DNA of 64,000 nt from contig JAEYON010000002.1 of NCBI GenBank assembly GCA_023411645.1, positions 1 through 64,000 of the forward strand. The letters run 5' to 3'. The position numbers and the translations under genes are program-made. Shown here in pieces: positions 18,874 through 27,600 of the stretch. The notes beneath the pieces were generated by a model. That model worked only from the letters and a program-made list of their open reading frames with translations. It ran no database searches and was not told the origin of the DNA. Position 1 is the stretch's first letter. Every line of letters begins with the position of its first letter. This DNA is from Bacillota bacterium (GTDB taxonomy: Bacteria; Bacillota; Clostridia; Acetivibrionales; DTU013).

Positions 18874-19523
18874 CCGGATATAGTCTCCTTATTCGCATGT
18901 GATGATAGCAGCGGTTCATCCAGTTTACCATTAATCGCTCCAGTTCCACCTTCGACCACTCCGTCTCTCCTGAGCACATTAACAATCGTCCCTAAAAAGC
19001 ATTTCACATCAAATACGAAGCTGATTCTTTCCGCATACTCCCCATCCAGCCTCGCCTTTATTTCTATGGGCAGCTCATCACGACCGTTGATCTGCGCCCA
19101 TCCGGTAAGTCCCGGTTTGAGTTCATTTGCGCCATATTTTTCGCGTTCCTCGATCAGGTCATACTGGTTCCAGAGGGCGGGTCTTGGTCCTATAATACTC
19201 ATCTGACCAACAAAGATGTTCCATATCTGCGGCAGCTCATCCAGGCTGGTTTTGCGCAGGAGCTTCCCCACTCTGGTGATCCATTGCTCCGGGTTCTCCA
19301 GCAGATGTGTCGGGGTGTCCTTGGGCGTATCTATCCGCATGGTGCGGAATTTCAGTATGTTGAAATGCGTCTTGCGGATCCCTAAGCGCTTTTGCTTGAA
19401 AAGGATCGGACCCCGGGAGTCAGCCCTGATTGCGACAACCAGTATCAGAAATACCGGTGATAAAAGGATAAGGCCGATTGCAGAAAGGAATATGTCAACG
19501 GCTCTCTTAAAAAACAAATACAT
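18870..19523 (-). CDS. Small membrane phosphoglycosyl transferase (PglC/WcaJ-C type)
   Basis: A 217-residue initiating sugar-1-phosphate transferase. It has one N-terminal hydrophobic re-entrant helix (residues about 11-33) and the conserved core: ILFKQKRLGI, ILKFRTMR, KTSLDELPQIWNI with the catalytic Asp-Glu pair, GPRP and KPGLTGWAQINGR. It transfers a HexNAc-1-phosphate from a UDP-sugar to undecaprenyl phosphate on the inner membrane face, starting each repeat unit. The size is that of PglC, not of the larger WcaJ. Ribosome binding site GGGGGAG upstream. Confidence 0.92.
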   Translation of the reverse strand: MYLFFKRAVDIFLSAIGLILLSPVFLILVVAIRADSRGPILFKQKRLGIRKTHFNILKFRTMRIDTPKDTPTHLLENPEQWITRVGKLLRKTSLDELPQIWNIFVGQMSIIGPRPALWNQYDLIEEREKYGANELKPGLTGWAQINGRDELPIEIKARLDGEYAERISFVFDVKCFLGTIVNVLRRDGVVEGGTGAINGKLDEPLLSSHANKETISG

Positions 19524-19556
19524 TGAGCGTGTCTCCCCCGAAACAATTAATTCTCT

Positions 19557-21494
19557 CTATATATTTTGTGCAACTTCCCTCAGTTCAACTGCCTCGTCCG
19601 GCACATTCGCTTTCGCTTTTTGCTTTTTCCTGGCAGCCTGCTCCTCCAGTACAGTTAAAACCGGTTTTCTGTACTCGCTCTTGTGATATGTCGGCACCAG
19701 CTTTGCCATGCACTCCTTCAAAGCCTCGTCGTTTTCCATGGAGTTCTCGAGCGCCTTAATGCTCATTATAACTTCCTGGAAGCTCATATCAGATTGCTTG
19801 CCAATGAAAATCTTTTTATGGGCTGTACACATCAGGCCTTCCTCTGCCATCAGCAGCTCTTCAAACAGCTTTTCACCGGGACGCAGACCCGTGTACTCGA
19901 TTTTTATGTCCACATCCGGTTCAAAACCCGAAAGCCGTATCAAATCACGGGCAAGATCGTCAATCTTAACCGGTTCGCCCATATCCAACACGAACACTTC
20001 CCCGCCCTCTGCCAGCGCTCCTGCCTGGATAACAAGCTGAGCCGCTTCGGGAATCGTCATAAAGTACCGTATGATCTCGGGATCAGTTACCGTAACCGGA
20101 CCGCCCTGCTGGATTTGCTTCTGAAAAAGCGGAATCACGCTTCCGTTGCTGCCCAGAACATTGCCGAAACGAACAGCGGCGAACTTGGTTTTGCTCATTC
20201 GGTTCATGGACTGCACAATGATCTCGGCCAATCGTTTGGAGGCGCCCATGATATTGGTAGGATTGACTGCTTTATCCGTTGAGACCAGGATAAATTTCTT
20301 TGCCCCATAGTCGTCAGCGCGTCTGCAGGTGTTCAATGTTCCGAATACATTATTCTTAATAGCCTCGCTGGGGTTACCCTCCATCAGCGGCACATGCTTG
20401 TGCGCAGCCGCATGAAAGACCACACCCGGCTTATACTTTTCAAATACCTCTTTGAGTCTGATCCTGTCTCTGCAGGAGCCTATCACAGCCTCAAGATCAA
20501 GGTCCTTATAAGTAAACAGCAGCTCGTTCTGCAGATCGTATGCGTTGTTTTCATAGTTATCAAAGATAATTAGCTTCTTCGGCCCGAATCTGGCAATCTG
20601 ACGGCACAGCTCGGAGCCAATGGAGCCTCCGCCGCCAGTTACCATTACGATTTCGTCCTTCAGATAGCCTGAGATCTCTTCCATGTTGAGATTTATCGGA
20701 TCACGGCCGAGAAGATCTTCAATATTCACATCTCTCAACTGTTTGACAGTAGCTTGGCCATCTTTGATGCCCATCAGGTCGGGAAGTGTTCTCAGCTTAC
20801 ATCCGGTTTCCTTACAAAGCTTCAGGATCTCCGTCATATCCTTTTTTGAGGCGGATGGCATTGCAACAATTATCTCGTCTATATCGTATTTCTTTGCAAG
20901 CTCCCTGATACTGTTCCTGCCTATTTTAACAGGCACGCCATTGATCCTGGTATTCCTTTTGCATTTGTCGTCATCCACAACAACCACTGGGATCGAATGC
21001 ATATCGGTGTGATTTTTCAGTTCCTTGATGATCATGGAGCCTGCACTGCCGGCTCCTATGATCATCACCCTGATGACCTTGCTGCAGTTCCTGCACCTGA
21101 TCATTTTCAGCCAGCGTAAATACCTGTAGCTGACTCTGGTACCGCCGATCAGTAAAAACATGAACAACCAGCCGCTGAAATAAATAGTGACGGCGAATCT
21201 GTCTCCGGTCGCAAGTCCCACCAACAGGTTTACACCCGCTGACAACAGTGTGGCAATAAATATTTGCAGCAACTCCTCGATACTTGCATATTCCCAGAGG
21301 CTTCGATAAAGTCCGAATAAGTAGAATATAATTATTTGAATAACTGTAACGACGAGTGCGTTCCGTAAGAATGTTTGATAGTATTGACCCGGCACAACCG
21401 TATCGAATCTGATAAGGAGCGCAAGATAAAGAGAGGCATTGACAAGTATCATATCCGCAATAATAAGTATAAGCTTTCTGATCCTTAATGTCAT
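19557..21494 (-). CDS. Membrane UDP-GlcNAc 4,6-dehydratase (PglF/CapD/EpsC type)
   Basis: A 645-residue protein with four N-terminal membrane helices (about residues 10-110), a CoA-binding-like Rossmann domain (IGAGSAGSMIIKELKNH) and a C-terminal SDR dehydratase domain from about residue 280 (TGGGGSIGSELCRQI, LVSTDKAVNPTNIMGASKR, RFGNVLGSNGSVIPLF). These enzymes convert UDP-GlcNAc to the 4-keto-6-deoxy sugar at the membrane. Together with the SDR reductase and phosphoglycosyl transferase downstream it could supply the first sugar of the repeat unit (QuiNAc or FucNAc). The ATG at 21494 has GGAGGGG directly upstream, adjacent to a hairpin. Confidence 0.92.
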   Translation of the reverse strand: MTLRIRKLILIIADMILVNASLYLALLIRFDTVVPGQYYQTFLRNALVVTVIQIIIFYLFGLYRSLWEYASIEELLQIFIATLLSAGVNLLVGLATGDRFAVTIYFSGWLFMFLLIGGTRVSYRYLRWLKMIRCRNCSKVIRVMIIGAGSAGSMIIKELKNHTDMHSIPVVVVDDDKCKRNTRINGVPVKIGRNSIRELAKKYDIDEIIVAMPSASKKDMTEILKLCKETGCKLRTLPDLMGIKDGQATVKQLRDVNIEDLLGRDPINLNMEEISGYLKDEIVMVTGGGGSIGSELCRQIARFGPKKLIIFDNYENNAYDLQNELLFTYKDLDLEAVIGSCRDRIRLKEVFEKYKPGVVFHAAAHKHVPLMEGNPSEAIKNNVFGTLNTCRRADDYGAKKFILVSTDKAVNPTNIMGASKRLAEIIVQSMNRMSKTKFAAVRFGNVLGSNGSVIPLFQKQIQQGGPVTVTDPEIIRYFMTIPEAAQLVIQAGALAEGGEVFVLDMGEPVKIDDLARDLIRLSGFEPDVDIKIEYTGLRPGEKLFEELLMAEEGLMCTAHKKIFIGKQSDMSFQEVIMSIKALENSMENDEALKECMAKLVPTYHKSEYRKPVLTVLEEQAARKKQKAKANVPDEAVELREVAQNI

Positions 21495-21506
21495 TTTTTC
21501 CCCTCC

Positions 21507-21524
21507 GGGTGTCTGAATACACCC
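21507..21524 (-). promoter_or_regulatory. Hairpin beside the ribosome binding site of the dehydratase gene
   Basis: On the minus strand GGGTGT and ACACCC form a 6-bp stem with a 6-base loop, immediately followed by the GGAGGGG ribosome binding site of the membrane dehydratase. It could tune translation of the first enzyme gene of the operon. There is no T-tract, so it is not a terminator. Confidence 0.45.
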
Positions 21525-21662
21525 TATATAACCAATCTATTCAATTTTTCATCTTTCGTAAAATCTCATAAAAAAGGGCATGGCTGCTTACATGGATATA
21601 GAAATACTATCATCTATATACACTCACAAACCCTGCTAATGACCTCCTGATCTGATGACGGG

Positions 21663-21687
21663 CCGAAACACCGGCAAAAGATTTCGG
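21663..21687 (-). promoter_or_regulatory. Hairpin between loaP and the polysaccharide genes; candidate LoaP recruitment element
   Basis: In the 238-base gap after loaP the minus strand carries CCGAAA and TTTCGG arms around a 13-base centre. LoaP proteins are known to bind an RNA hairpin (dfn) in the leader of the operon they control; this is the only distinct hairpin early in that gap. The match to a dfn element is inference, since I could not align it to known examples. Confidence 0.35.
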
Positions 21688-21732
21688 ATAAATAATGACC
21701 TGGGATGTTGCTATACTGCCAATACCATCTTT

Positions 21733-22272
21733 CTATACTGCCGATACCGGCTTTAGGAGCGAAATTCCCAGATCCACCGTTCGTTCCTCCCCGAGGAAAG
21801 TCAGCCTTACTTTTGCTCTCTCTTTTCTGTGGTCAATGCTTAATATGAATCCTTCCAGCGAAAAAAGTGGGCCATCTACCACCTGTACCCTGCCATTTTC
21901 CATGAATACATTTGAAAACCCGATTTCCTCATTGTTGCTGATAAGCCTTGATAGTACGGCCATTTCACTTCGCTCTATTGAAGCTACCGCGCTTCCTGTC
22001 ATTAGCAGTCTGAGAATGCCGGGTATATTTTTTAGTCTATAATATATATCAGTAGTGATGCTGCCATTTACCAAAACATATCCGGGGAAAAGCGTTCTGG
22101 ATTCAACGCGCCAAATACCTCCCCTTCTGATCTTTAACGACCGTTTTGGTACGACCACCGTGTAATCATCCTGTAAACGGTATTTGATGCGCTCCTTCAC
22201 TTTTTCTTCTTCACCAGTCACAACAAAAAAGCCATGCCACTCATCAATACGAGGATCCAGTAACAATCGCAT
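21733..22272 (-). CDS. loaP: LoaP-type specialised NusG transcription antiterminator
   Basis: A 179-residue NusG paralogue: an NGN domain (residues about 10-110, with GFFVVTGEEEKVKERI and RTLFPGYVLVN) and a C-terminal KOW domain (about 128-175, VQVVDGPLFSLEGFILSID). LoaP proteins accompany long polysaccharide or antibiotic operons in Firmicutes and let RNA polymerase read through terminators after binding a leader hairpin. Its position as first gene of a 22-kb capsule operon is typical. It has a promoter 40 bases upstream and the ribosome binding site GGTGG. The last codons are followed by a second copy of a 22-base unit that includes the stop codon. Confidence 0.88.
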   Translation of the reverse strand: MRLLLDPRIDEWHGFFVVTGEEEKVKERIKYRLQDDYTVVVPKRSLKIRRGGIWRVESRTLFPGYVLVNGSITTDIYYRLKNIPGILRLLMTGSAVASIERSEMAVLSRLISNNEEIGFSNVFMENGRVQVVDGPLFSLEGFILSIDHRKERAKVRLTFLGEERTVDLGISLLKPVSAV

Positions 22273-22311
22273 TTACCACCTATCTATAAATCCATTCGGG
22301 CTAATAGCCAT

Positions 22312-22338
22312 TTTATAGCAAAATTGGTTATAAGTCAA
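22312..22338 (-). promoter_or_regulatory. Predicted promoter of the loaP-polysaccharide operon
   Basis: TTGACT at 22338-22333 and TATAAA at 22317-22312 on the minus strand, 15-base spacing, about 40 bases before the loaP start codon. Close to sigma-A consensus apart from the short spacer. A 7-bp dyad (ATACAAA-CC-TTTGTAT, 22401-22416) lies about 65 bases upstream and could be a regulator site. Confidence 0.6.
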
Positions 22339-22455
22339 TAGTTACCAGCGCATTATGTTTTCTTTCGTTTTCTTTGTGGATTGGCTATGTTAGTCATATA
22401 ATACAAACCTTTGTATGGTTTCCTAAAGCTTTTCTCTACCCATTGCAGAATTCCC

Positions 22456-23514
22456 TTAAGCTATGGATTTGACCGCCCTATTGAATAGTACCCGCAGTAT
22501 AGCCATGGCCGGTACTGCAAGCAGCATTCCAAGGATTCCGAAGAATTCGCCGCCTGCCAACACTGCAAATATGGTGGCAACCGGGTGCAGTCCAAGCCTT
22601 CCTTCGATCATCTTTGGAGAGATGAAATTGTTATCAAGCTGCTGTACAATAAAAAACACGACCACAACCCACACTGCCTTCAACGGTGATATTGTCAGTG
22701 CGATGGCTGCCGCAGGAAGTACGCCTATGTATGGTCCAAAATATGGAATGATGTTTGCCAGACCGCCGATCATCCCCAGGACCAGCGGATATTTCATCTT
22801 CACAAGCATGAGCCCGATGGTTTCAAGCACCCCAACAATCAGCGCCGTCATAAGCTGCCCCTGTATAAAGCGAGCCAGGATCCTGCTAATCTCTTTTCCC
22901 ATTCCGACAAGTCCGGCCCGCATACGTCGCGGTAATAGAAGAAGTGTAAAGTCTCTGAATTTATCACCGTCCTTGATTACATAGTAGCTGATAACCATTG
23001 CAACTGTCAGATCAACAAGAATCCTTGCCATATCCATAATAATATTCATTCCATTTTCTAAAAAACGGACCAGCAGCTTTTGGATCATTTCAGCTCCACT
23101 CTCGAACTCCGCAAAAATAGCATCCTTCACCTGTTCTGACCAGTTGCTTGCTTTGATATTTTTCAAAAGACTGTTGAAAATCTGCTCATATCTATCCATG
23201 ATCTCAGGAAGGGTTTCCATCAGATCGCGAATATTAACAGCCATCTGGGGAATGAAAAAGATTGCTGCGGAAGCTGCAGCAGAAATAAAAAAGAAGTAGA
23301 CGAGCAAAATTGCTACACTCATGGGGATTTTCTTCGCCACCAGCCTTTCAGATATGGGCTTGACGATATAGACCAGCGGAACACTCAGCACAAACGGCGA
23401 CAGGATTCGGAATATCTTTACCTTCCAGGTAATCAAAAACGCGGCCGCACCGGCAAGAATCAATGCCGCCGCAATATAAACCAAAACCTTTTTGGTGAGT
23501 ACATTTCTTTCCAT
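22456..23514 (-). CDS. AI-2E family membrane protein
   Basis: A 352-residue membrane protein with seven to eight hydrophobic segments in the AI-2E/PerM pattern: paired N-terminal helices, a long amphipathic middle region (about 80-180), then closely spaced helices with IIPYFGPYIGVLPAAA and QQLDNNFISPKMIEG, the family signature. Members include autoinducer-2 exporters, Na+/H+ antiporters and sporulation protein YtvI; substrate cannot be read here. The upstream in-frame extension to 23697 is rejected: it would translate the GGGGACGTTTCTC repeats, and the ATG at 23514 has AAGGA upstream. Confidence 0.85.
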   Translation of the reverse strand: MERNVLTKKVLVYIAAALILAGAAAFLITWKVKIFRILSPFVLSVPLVYIVKPISERLVAKKIPMSVAILLVYFFFISAAASAAIFFIPQMAVNIRDLMETLPEIMDRYEQIFNSLLKNIKASNWSEQVKDAIFAEFESGAEMIQKLLVRFLENGMNIIMDMARILVDLTVAMVISYYVIKDGDKFRDFTLLLLPRRMRAGLVGMGKEISRILARFIQGQLMTALIVGVLETIGLMLVKMKYPLVLGMIGGLANIIPYFGPYIGVLPAAAIALTISPLKAVWVVVVFFIVQQLDNNFISPKMIEGRLGLHPVATIFAVLAGGEFFGILGMLLAVPAMAILRVLFNRAVKSIA

Positions 23515-23539
23515 GAGGACGTTCCTTTCATTTTGCAAT

Positions 23540-23601
23540 GGGGACGTTTCTCCCAATTGGGGACGTTTCTCCCAAATGGGGACAATTGGGGACGTTTCCC
23601 A
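23540..23601 (+). repeat. Cluster of GGGGACGTTTCTCCCA repeats
   Basis: Three copies of GGGGACGTTTCTCCCA or a close variant lie at 23540-23555, 23559-23574 and 23588-23601, with an extra GGGGACA at 23578. Junctions form CCCAATTGGGG palindromes. A degenerate copy (GAGGACGTTCC, 23515-23525) overlaps the ribosome binding site of the AI-2E gene on the other strand. Two more copies occur in the DUF1015 gene at 33747-33780. The pattern resembles small REP-like palindromic elements; no transposase is in the window. Confidence 0.8.
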
Positions 23602-23668
23602 AGTATGCAGAAAACCGGGTATGTGCTTATACCCGGTCTTCACGAGGATTTGAGAGAATGTGTGTATG

Positions 23669-23851
23669 TCATCTGAACAGATCCGCAACATCACCAATGA
23701 TGTTACCGGTTTTTCTGATCAGTGATTTGCCTCTGTGCATCATTTTTCTTCTTGACCTTGAGGACATCATATCCGAGTTATTCAGTATCATGCTCACTGA
23801 CGCGCCAACCAGCCCGCCGATTACCATCCCTCTTACAAGACCCTTACGCAT
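23669..23851 (-). CDS. Small YtxH-like protein
   Basis: A 60-residue protein: Met-Arg-Lys, then a glycine-rich hydrophobic segment (VIGGLVGASVSMIL, residues 10-23) and a basic Ser/Arg/Lys-rich tail. This matches small YtxH-like or gas-vesicle-like membrane-associated proteins common in Firmicutes. The ribosome binding site GGAGAAGGA sits upstream of the ATG. It lies between the PRC-barrel and AI-2E genes on the same strand and is probably co-transcribed. Function unknown. Confidence 0.7.
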   Translation of the reverse strand: MRKGLVRGMVIGGLVGASVSMILNNSDMMSSRSRRKMMHRGKSLIRKTGNIIGDVADLFR

Positions 23852-23914
23852 CCTATCCTTCTCCTTTCACCTGAATTCAGTCACGCATTCAGCTTATAAA
23901 TATGTGTGAAATCA

Positions 23915-24469
23915 TCACAGCAGCTTGTTTTTAATGCCTCCGCCGCTCTCCTTCATTTCATCCACCGCTTCTTTTTCAACGACCGCAACCTCTTCTCCCA
24001 GCTCGACCCTGCCAAACAGCGGCAGAAGCTTCCGTCCCTGTATGATATCCTGTAGTATACCGTCTGATATTTCGAAGGCTTCAATTTTGCCAGACTGGAT
24101 ATTAAATATCACATCCTTTACGATCCCAAGCTCTCCTCCGGCCTTTGAATATACCCTGCGCCCCAGCAGACTGCCTTTATCGCCGCCGAACAGCTCTTTG
24201 CTTTCGCCGAATGCTGCCTTGAAAGCCTTCCTGCCAATGTTTCTCACATACCCTGCATCGTTGATAATGGCGGCATCATTACCCAGGTTCAGCAGCTCCT
24301 TTAGCAATACAAGCCTTTTACCGGGCACAAGGCCTGTATGTTCCAGCAGGAGTGCTTTTACCTCCCTGTTTTCCAGATCAAACAGGATATCCTTCACGAC
24401 TCCGGCCTTTTTTCCGCTGTCCGCACAAATCACCGGAAGGTTCAACACCTCGCTGTACCTGTGCTGCAT
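23915..24469 (-). CDS. PRC-barrel domain protein
   Basis: A 184-residue protein with two PRC-barrel repeats: LPVICADSGKKAGVVKDILF near the N-terminus and GRRVYSKAGGELGIVKDVIF near residue 115, each followed by a strand motif (REVKALLLE, GKIEAFEIS). Such proteins occur in sporulation (YlmC/YmxH-like) and RNA processing. The start was set at 24469, where GGAGGC precedes the ATG, not at 24514, which has no ribosome binding site. Role unknown; the following genes on the strand encode the YtxH-like and AI-2E proteins. Confidence 0.85.
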   Translation of the reverse strand: MQHRYSEVLNLPVICADSGKKAGVVKDILFDLENREVKALLLEHTGLVPGKRLVLLKELLNLGNDAAIINDAGYVRNIGRKAFKAAFGESKELFGGDKGSLLGRRVYSKAGGELGIVKDVIFNIQSGKIEAFEISDGILQDIIQGRKLLPLFGRVELGEEVAVVEKEAVDEMKESGGGIKNKLL

Positions 24470-24579
24470 TAGCCTGCCTCCGTAATACAAATTAAACTGT
24501 TGTCTATCGTTCATATTATTTCAATCTTCACGATAAAAAATGCATAAGTAAAAAAAGGCAAAAAAAGGGCCTGTTAAGT

Positions 24580-24619
24580 AAAAAAATCCAGTGAACAACT
24601 TTTTACGGTCACTCACTGG
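24580..24619 (-). terminator. Rho-independent terminator of the adhesin gene
   Basis: On the minus strand CCAGTGA (24619-24613) pairs with TCACTGG (24594-24588); wobble pairs extend the stem by about five more. A run of seven T residues follows. It lies 56 bases after the adhesin stop codon. Confidence 0.88.
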
Positions 24620-24675
24620 AAAAATAAATCAATATTTCTTTACTTGAGGGTCGTCTTTCGGCTATCCTTCGTGCT

Positions 24676-27600
24676 TTAAGTGTTTCCCTTTCGGCGGCGC
24701 GGGACCAGACTCAGAAGTCCGGCTGCCATAAGAGTCGCACCCGTTACGAAGAACCAGAAGGAGGTGGGAATGCCGCCTGTCTGGGGGAGCTTGTTGACGG
24801 GGGGTTCGGGAGTTCCGGGATCGCCGGGAATCTCTTCATCGTCGATTTCCTCCCAGCCTTCTGCTTCCGGAGCTCCATCCTCTTCGGAATTCCGAAGGAT
24901 AAAAGATTTGTTCAAATCGTTCTGTGTGATTTCAAAGGTCTGTCTGCCTTCAAACAGGCGGTAGTCCGCGGGAGCGCGTGTCTCGCCTACGGAATATGTC
25001 CCTGGGAGAAGGTTTGTGAATTTTGCTATGCCGTCGCTTCCGGTGACCGTTACCACAATGACGTTTCCGCCACTGTCATATAAGGTAAACTCCGCGCCGG
25101 AAAGCGGTTCGTTTAGTGTGTTGGCCTTTAATATTCTAAGCGAGCCGTAGACCGTGCCGCCCGCGTCGATACTTTTGCGGTTTAAAAGCGTGAAGGACAA
25201 TGAAACGTCCTTTTTCATGTTGAAGGACAGAACCTCCGTGCTCAGATCATAGCCCGCCGGGGCCGCTGTTTCACGTACGGTGTAGGATGTGCCTGCCGGA
25301 ATATCCACGAATTCCGCTATGCCGTCAGTTCCGGAAACCGCAGTTGCAATTGCGCTGCCGCCTCCCGCATAGAGGGTGAAGGTCGCGCCCGGGAGAGGGT
25401 CGCCGCCCTCGTCCGTCTTATAAATGCGGACGTTTCCGTTTTCCTGGGGCAGTTTTTTGTTCACCATTGTGAAGAAGGTGGGGTCGGCAAGGGTATTGAC
25501 TGAAATGACCTCATCGCTGAGTTCATAGCCCTCGGGGGCCGCTGTCTCGCGGATGGTGTATTTTGCATCCCCGCGGACGTTTATAAACTCGGCGATTCCA
25601 CCCGCACCGGAGATGGCGGATGCAACGGTCTTGCCTGCGCTGTCATAAAGGGTGAAGGACGCGCCGGCCAGCTTGTTTCCATCCTCGTCTGTTTTGAGAA
25701 CAGAGAGCTTGACAGAGCCGGGTATATAGGGCACGGGTACGTTTTTGAGGATGGGGCTTCCTGTGTCATTGCCATCCTTGTCCTTATAGGCAGGTGCAGC
25801 GACAGCGGTGTGATTTCCATCGGTGTAGCTGACCGCCACTGTAATCGTGTCCTTGGTAAGCTGATATCCCGAAGGGGGCACGAGTTCCTCAATGGTGTAG
25901 AACTCACCCGACTTGCTGACAGGAACGTACTTAAAGGTGACTACGTTGTCTACCGCACTGGCGGTGTCCTCAAAATGACCGGTTTCCGAATCTCCGCTTA
26001 TTTTAAAGGTACCACCGTTCATTTTAATAGTATCGCTCGAAGAGCTATTCTTGGTAAATTTCACCTCCGCTGCGGCGGGGGTGTTTTTGAAGGCCCTGGT
26101 GTACGCATCATAGCGCCCGATATTGGCAGCTGTAGGCGTCATCAGCACATGAACGTCAGTATAACTGCTATCCGTATAGGCAACAACCACATTGAAAATG
26201 TCCTTTTCTGCGAGGTTCAGGTAGCCTGCGGGTGCACTGGTTTCTGTAATCTTATAGGTGCCAACCATAAGCTGGCCGAAGTCAACAAGTCCGTTTTCAT
26301 CCACAGATTCCGTCAAAGTTACAGAGGTCCCCTTGTGGGTAGTTCCTGTAAGGGTAAAGGTACCGCCGTCAATGCCTGCTCTCAGAACGATGGGGGTGCC
26401 ATCGTCATCTATTTTTGTGAAGGAGACCCCGGCGTTGATGTCTGTGAGGACAGGCTCATTAATCAGTTCGTTCGGGGTTCTGCCGTCGCCGCCGGTGTAG
26501 GTCACCTTAACGCCTGTTTTTGTGCTGACATCTGCATACTCTATTTTTGCGGTAATTTTTGTAGTGCTCTTGACATGTCCGGCTGGCTCCTTTGTCTCGC
26601 TAATCTCGTATGTTCCCATCGGTACATTTGAGAAGGTTGCGATTCCTCCTACATTACTTGTAGCCGTGAGTGTGAGCTCTGTTGCACCGGCGTAATCCGG
26701 TGTGCCTTTCAACTCAAACTCAGCGCCTGCGAGGGGAAGGTTGCTTGCTCCAACCTTGCTGATTACAACATCCGCTTTACCGAGAATATTTGTAACAATA
26801 ATATGCGGCGGCGTGGCGGGGAGCATGTCTGCTGACGTTGTCGGATAGGCCTTTACGGAATCCCCGGAGTTGAGATATCCGGCAGGCGGATCAACTTCTC
26901 TAACATAGAAGAACCATCTTGGCTGCCCGTCAAAAATGGCAATTCCGTCTGCGCCCGTTTTGACCTTATAGTCAACACCGCCCTTTTTCACAGGCTCTCC
27001 ATTGGGCTTCAACAGAACGAACTCTACGTCCTTCAGAGGCAGACCGTCATTACCAAGCTTTTTTACCTTGAGGGTGTACGCGCTGGAGCCGGCAGTTTCG
27101 TAAATTTCATGCACGGATACGCCGGTTTTTGTGCTGATGCTCTCGGGGAAGCCGGTTTCTCCGCTCAGCGTAATGGAATTGTCAATGGACACGCCTTCGG
27201 CTGTGACAACCGTGCTGAAAACAAGGACATAAGCATTTTTTCCGTCGGGGAGACGGAGCTTGAAATACTCTTTACCCGCATTCGGACCATCCGCCTTGAA
27301 TCCATGTTCAAAATGATCAGTGTTGTTGATGTCAAAGGTAGTATTTTCATCGTTCTTCGTCACATTGCCGGAACTTGGATTCACGTAGCCGTCATACAGC
27401 TTAACGGTTATCTTATCCAGATCAAGATCGTCATTCAGGATGTCCTCGACCCAAGCGTTCTTCAAGTCTACGCGACCGGGGTTAATCTGCACTTCCCACG
27501 TAATCACGTCTTCTTTTTTTGCTGAGACGTATTTGGTGTCTTTTTTAATGACGGAGTGTGTAATCGAGGTACTGGCAGTTGATTCAATGCCGGCTGTGTT

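Noticed and set aside
22456..23514. Calling the AI-2E family protein an autoinducer exporter
   Set aside because: The family includes ion antiporters and sporulation proteins. No quorum-sensing gene is nearby, so only the family name is kept.
23540..23601. Possible CRISPR array
   Set aside because: Only three short units with 3-13-base gaps, no unique spacers of normal length and no cas genes.
23515..23697. N-terminal extension of the AI-2E protein
   Set aside because: The extra codons translate the GGGGACGTTTCTC repeats and the ATG at 23514 has a proper ribosome binding site.
25810..26631. Long open frame (273 codons) opposite the adhesin gene
   Set aside because: It lies fully antisense to the Cna-B repeats, has no ribosome binding site and its translation has no recognisable domain. 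Repetitive GC-rich coding sequence often leaves the opposite strand open.
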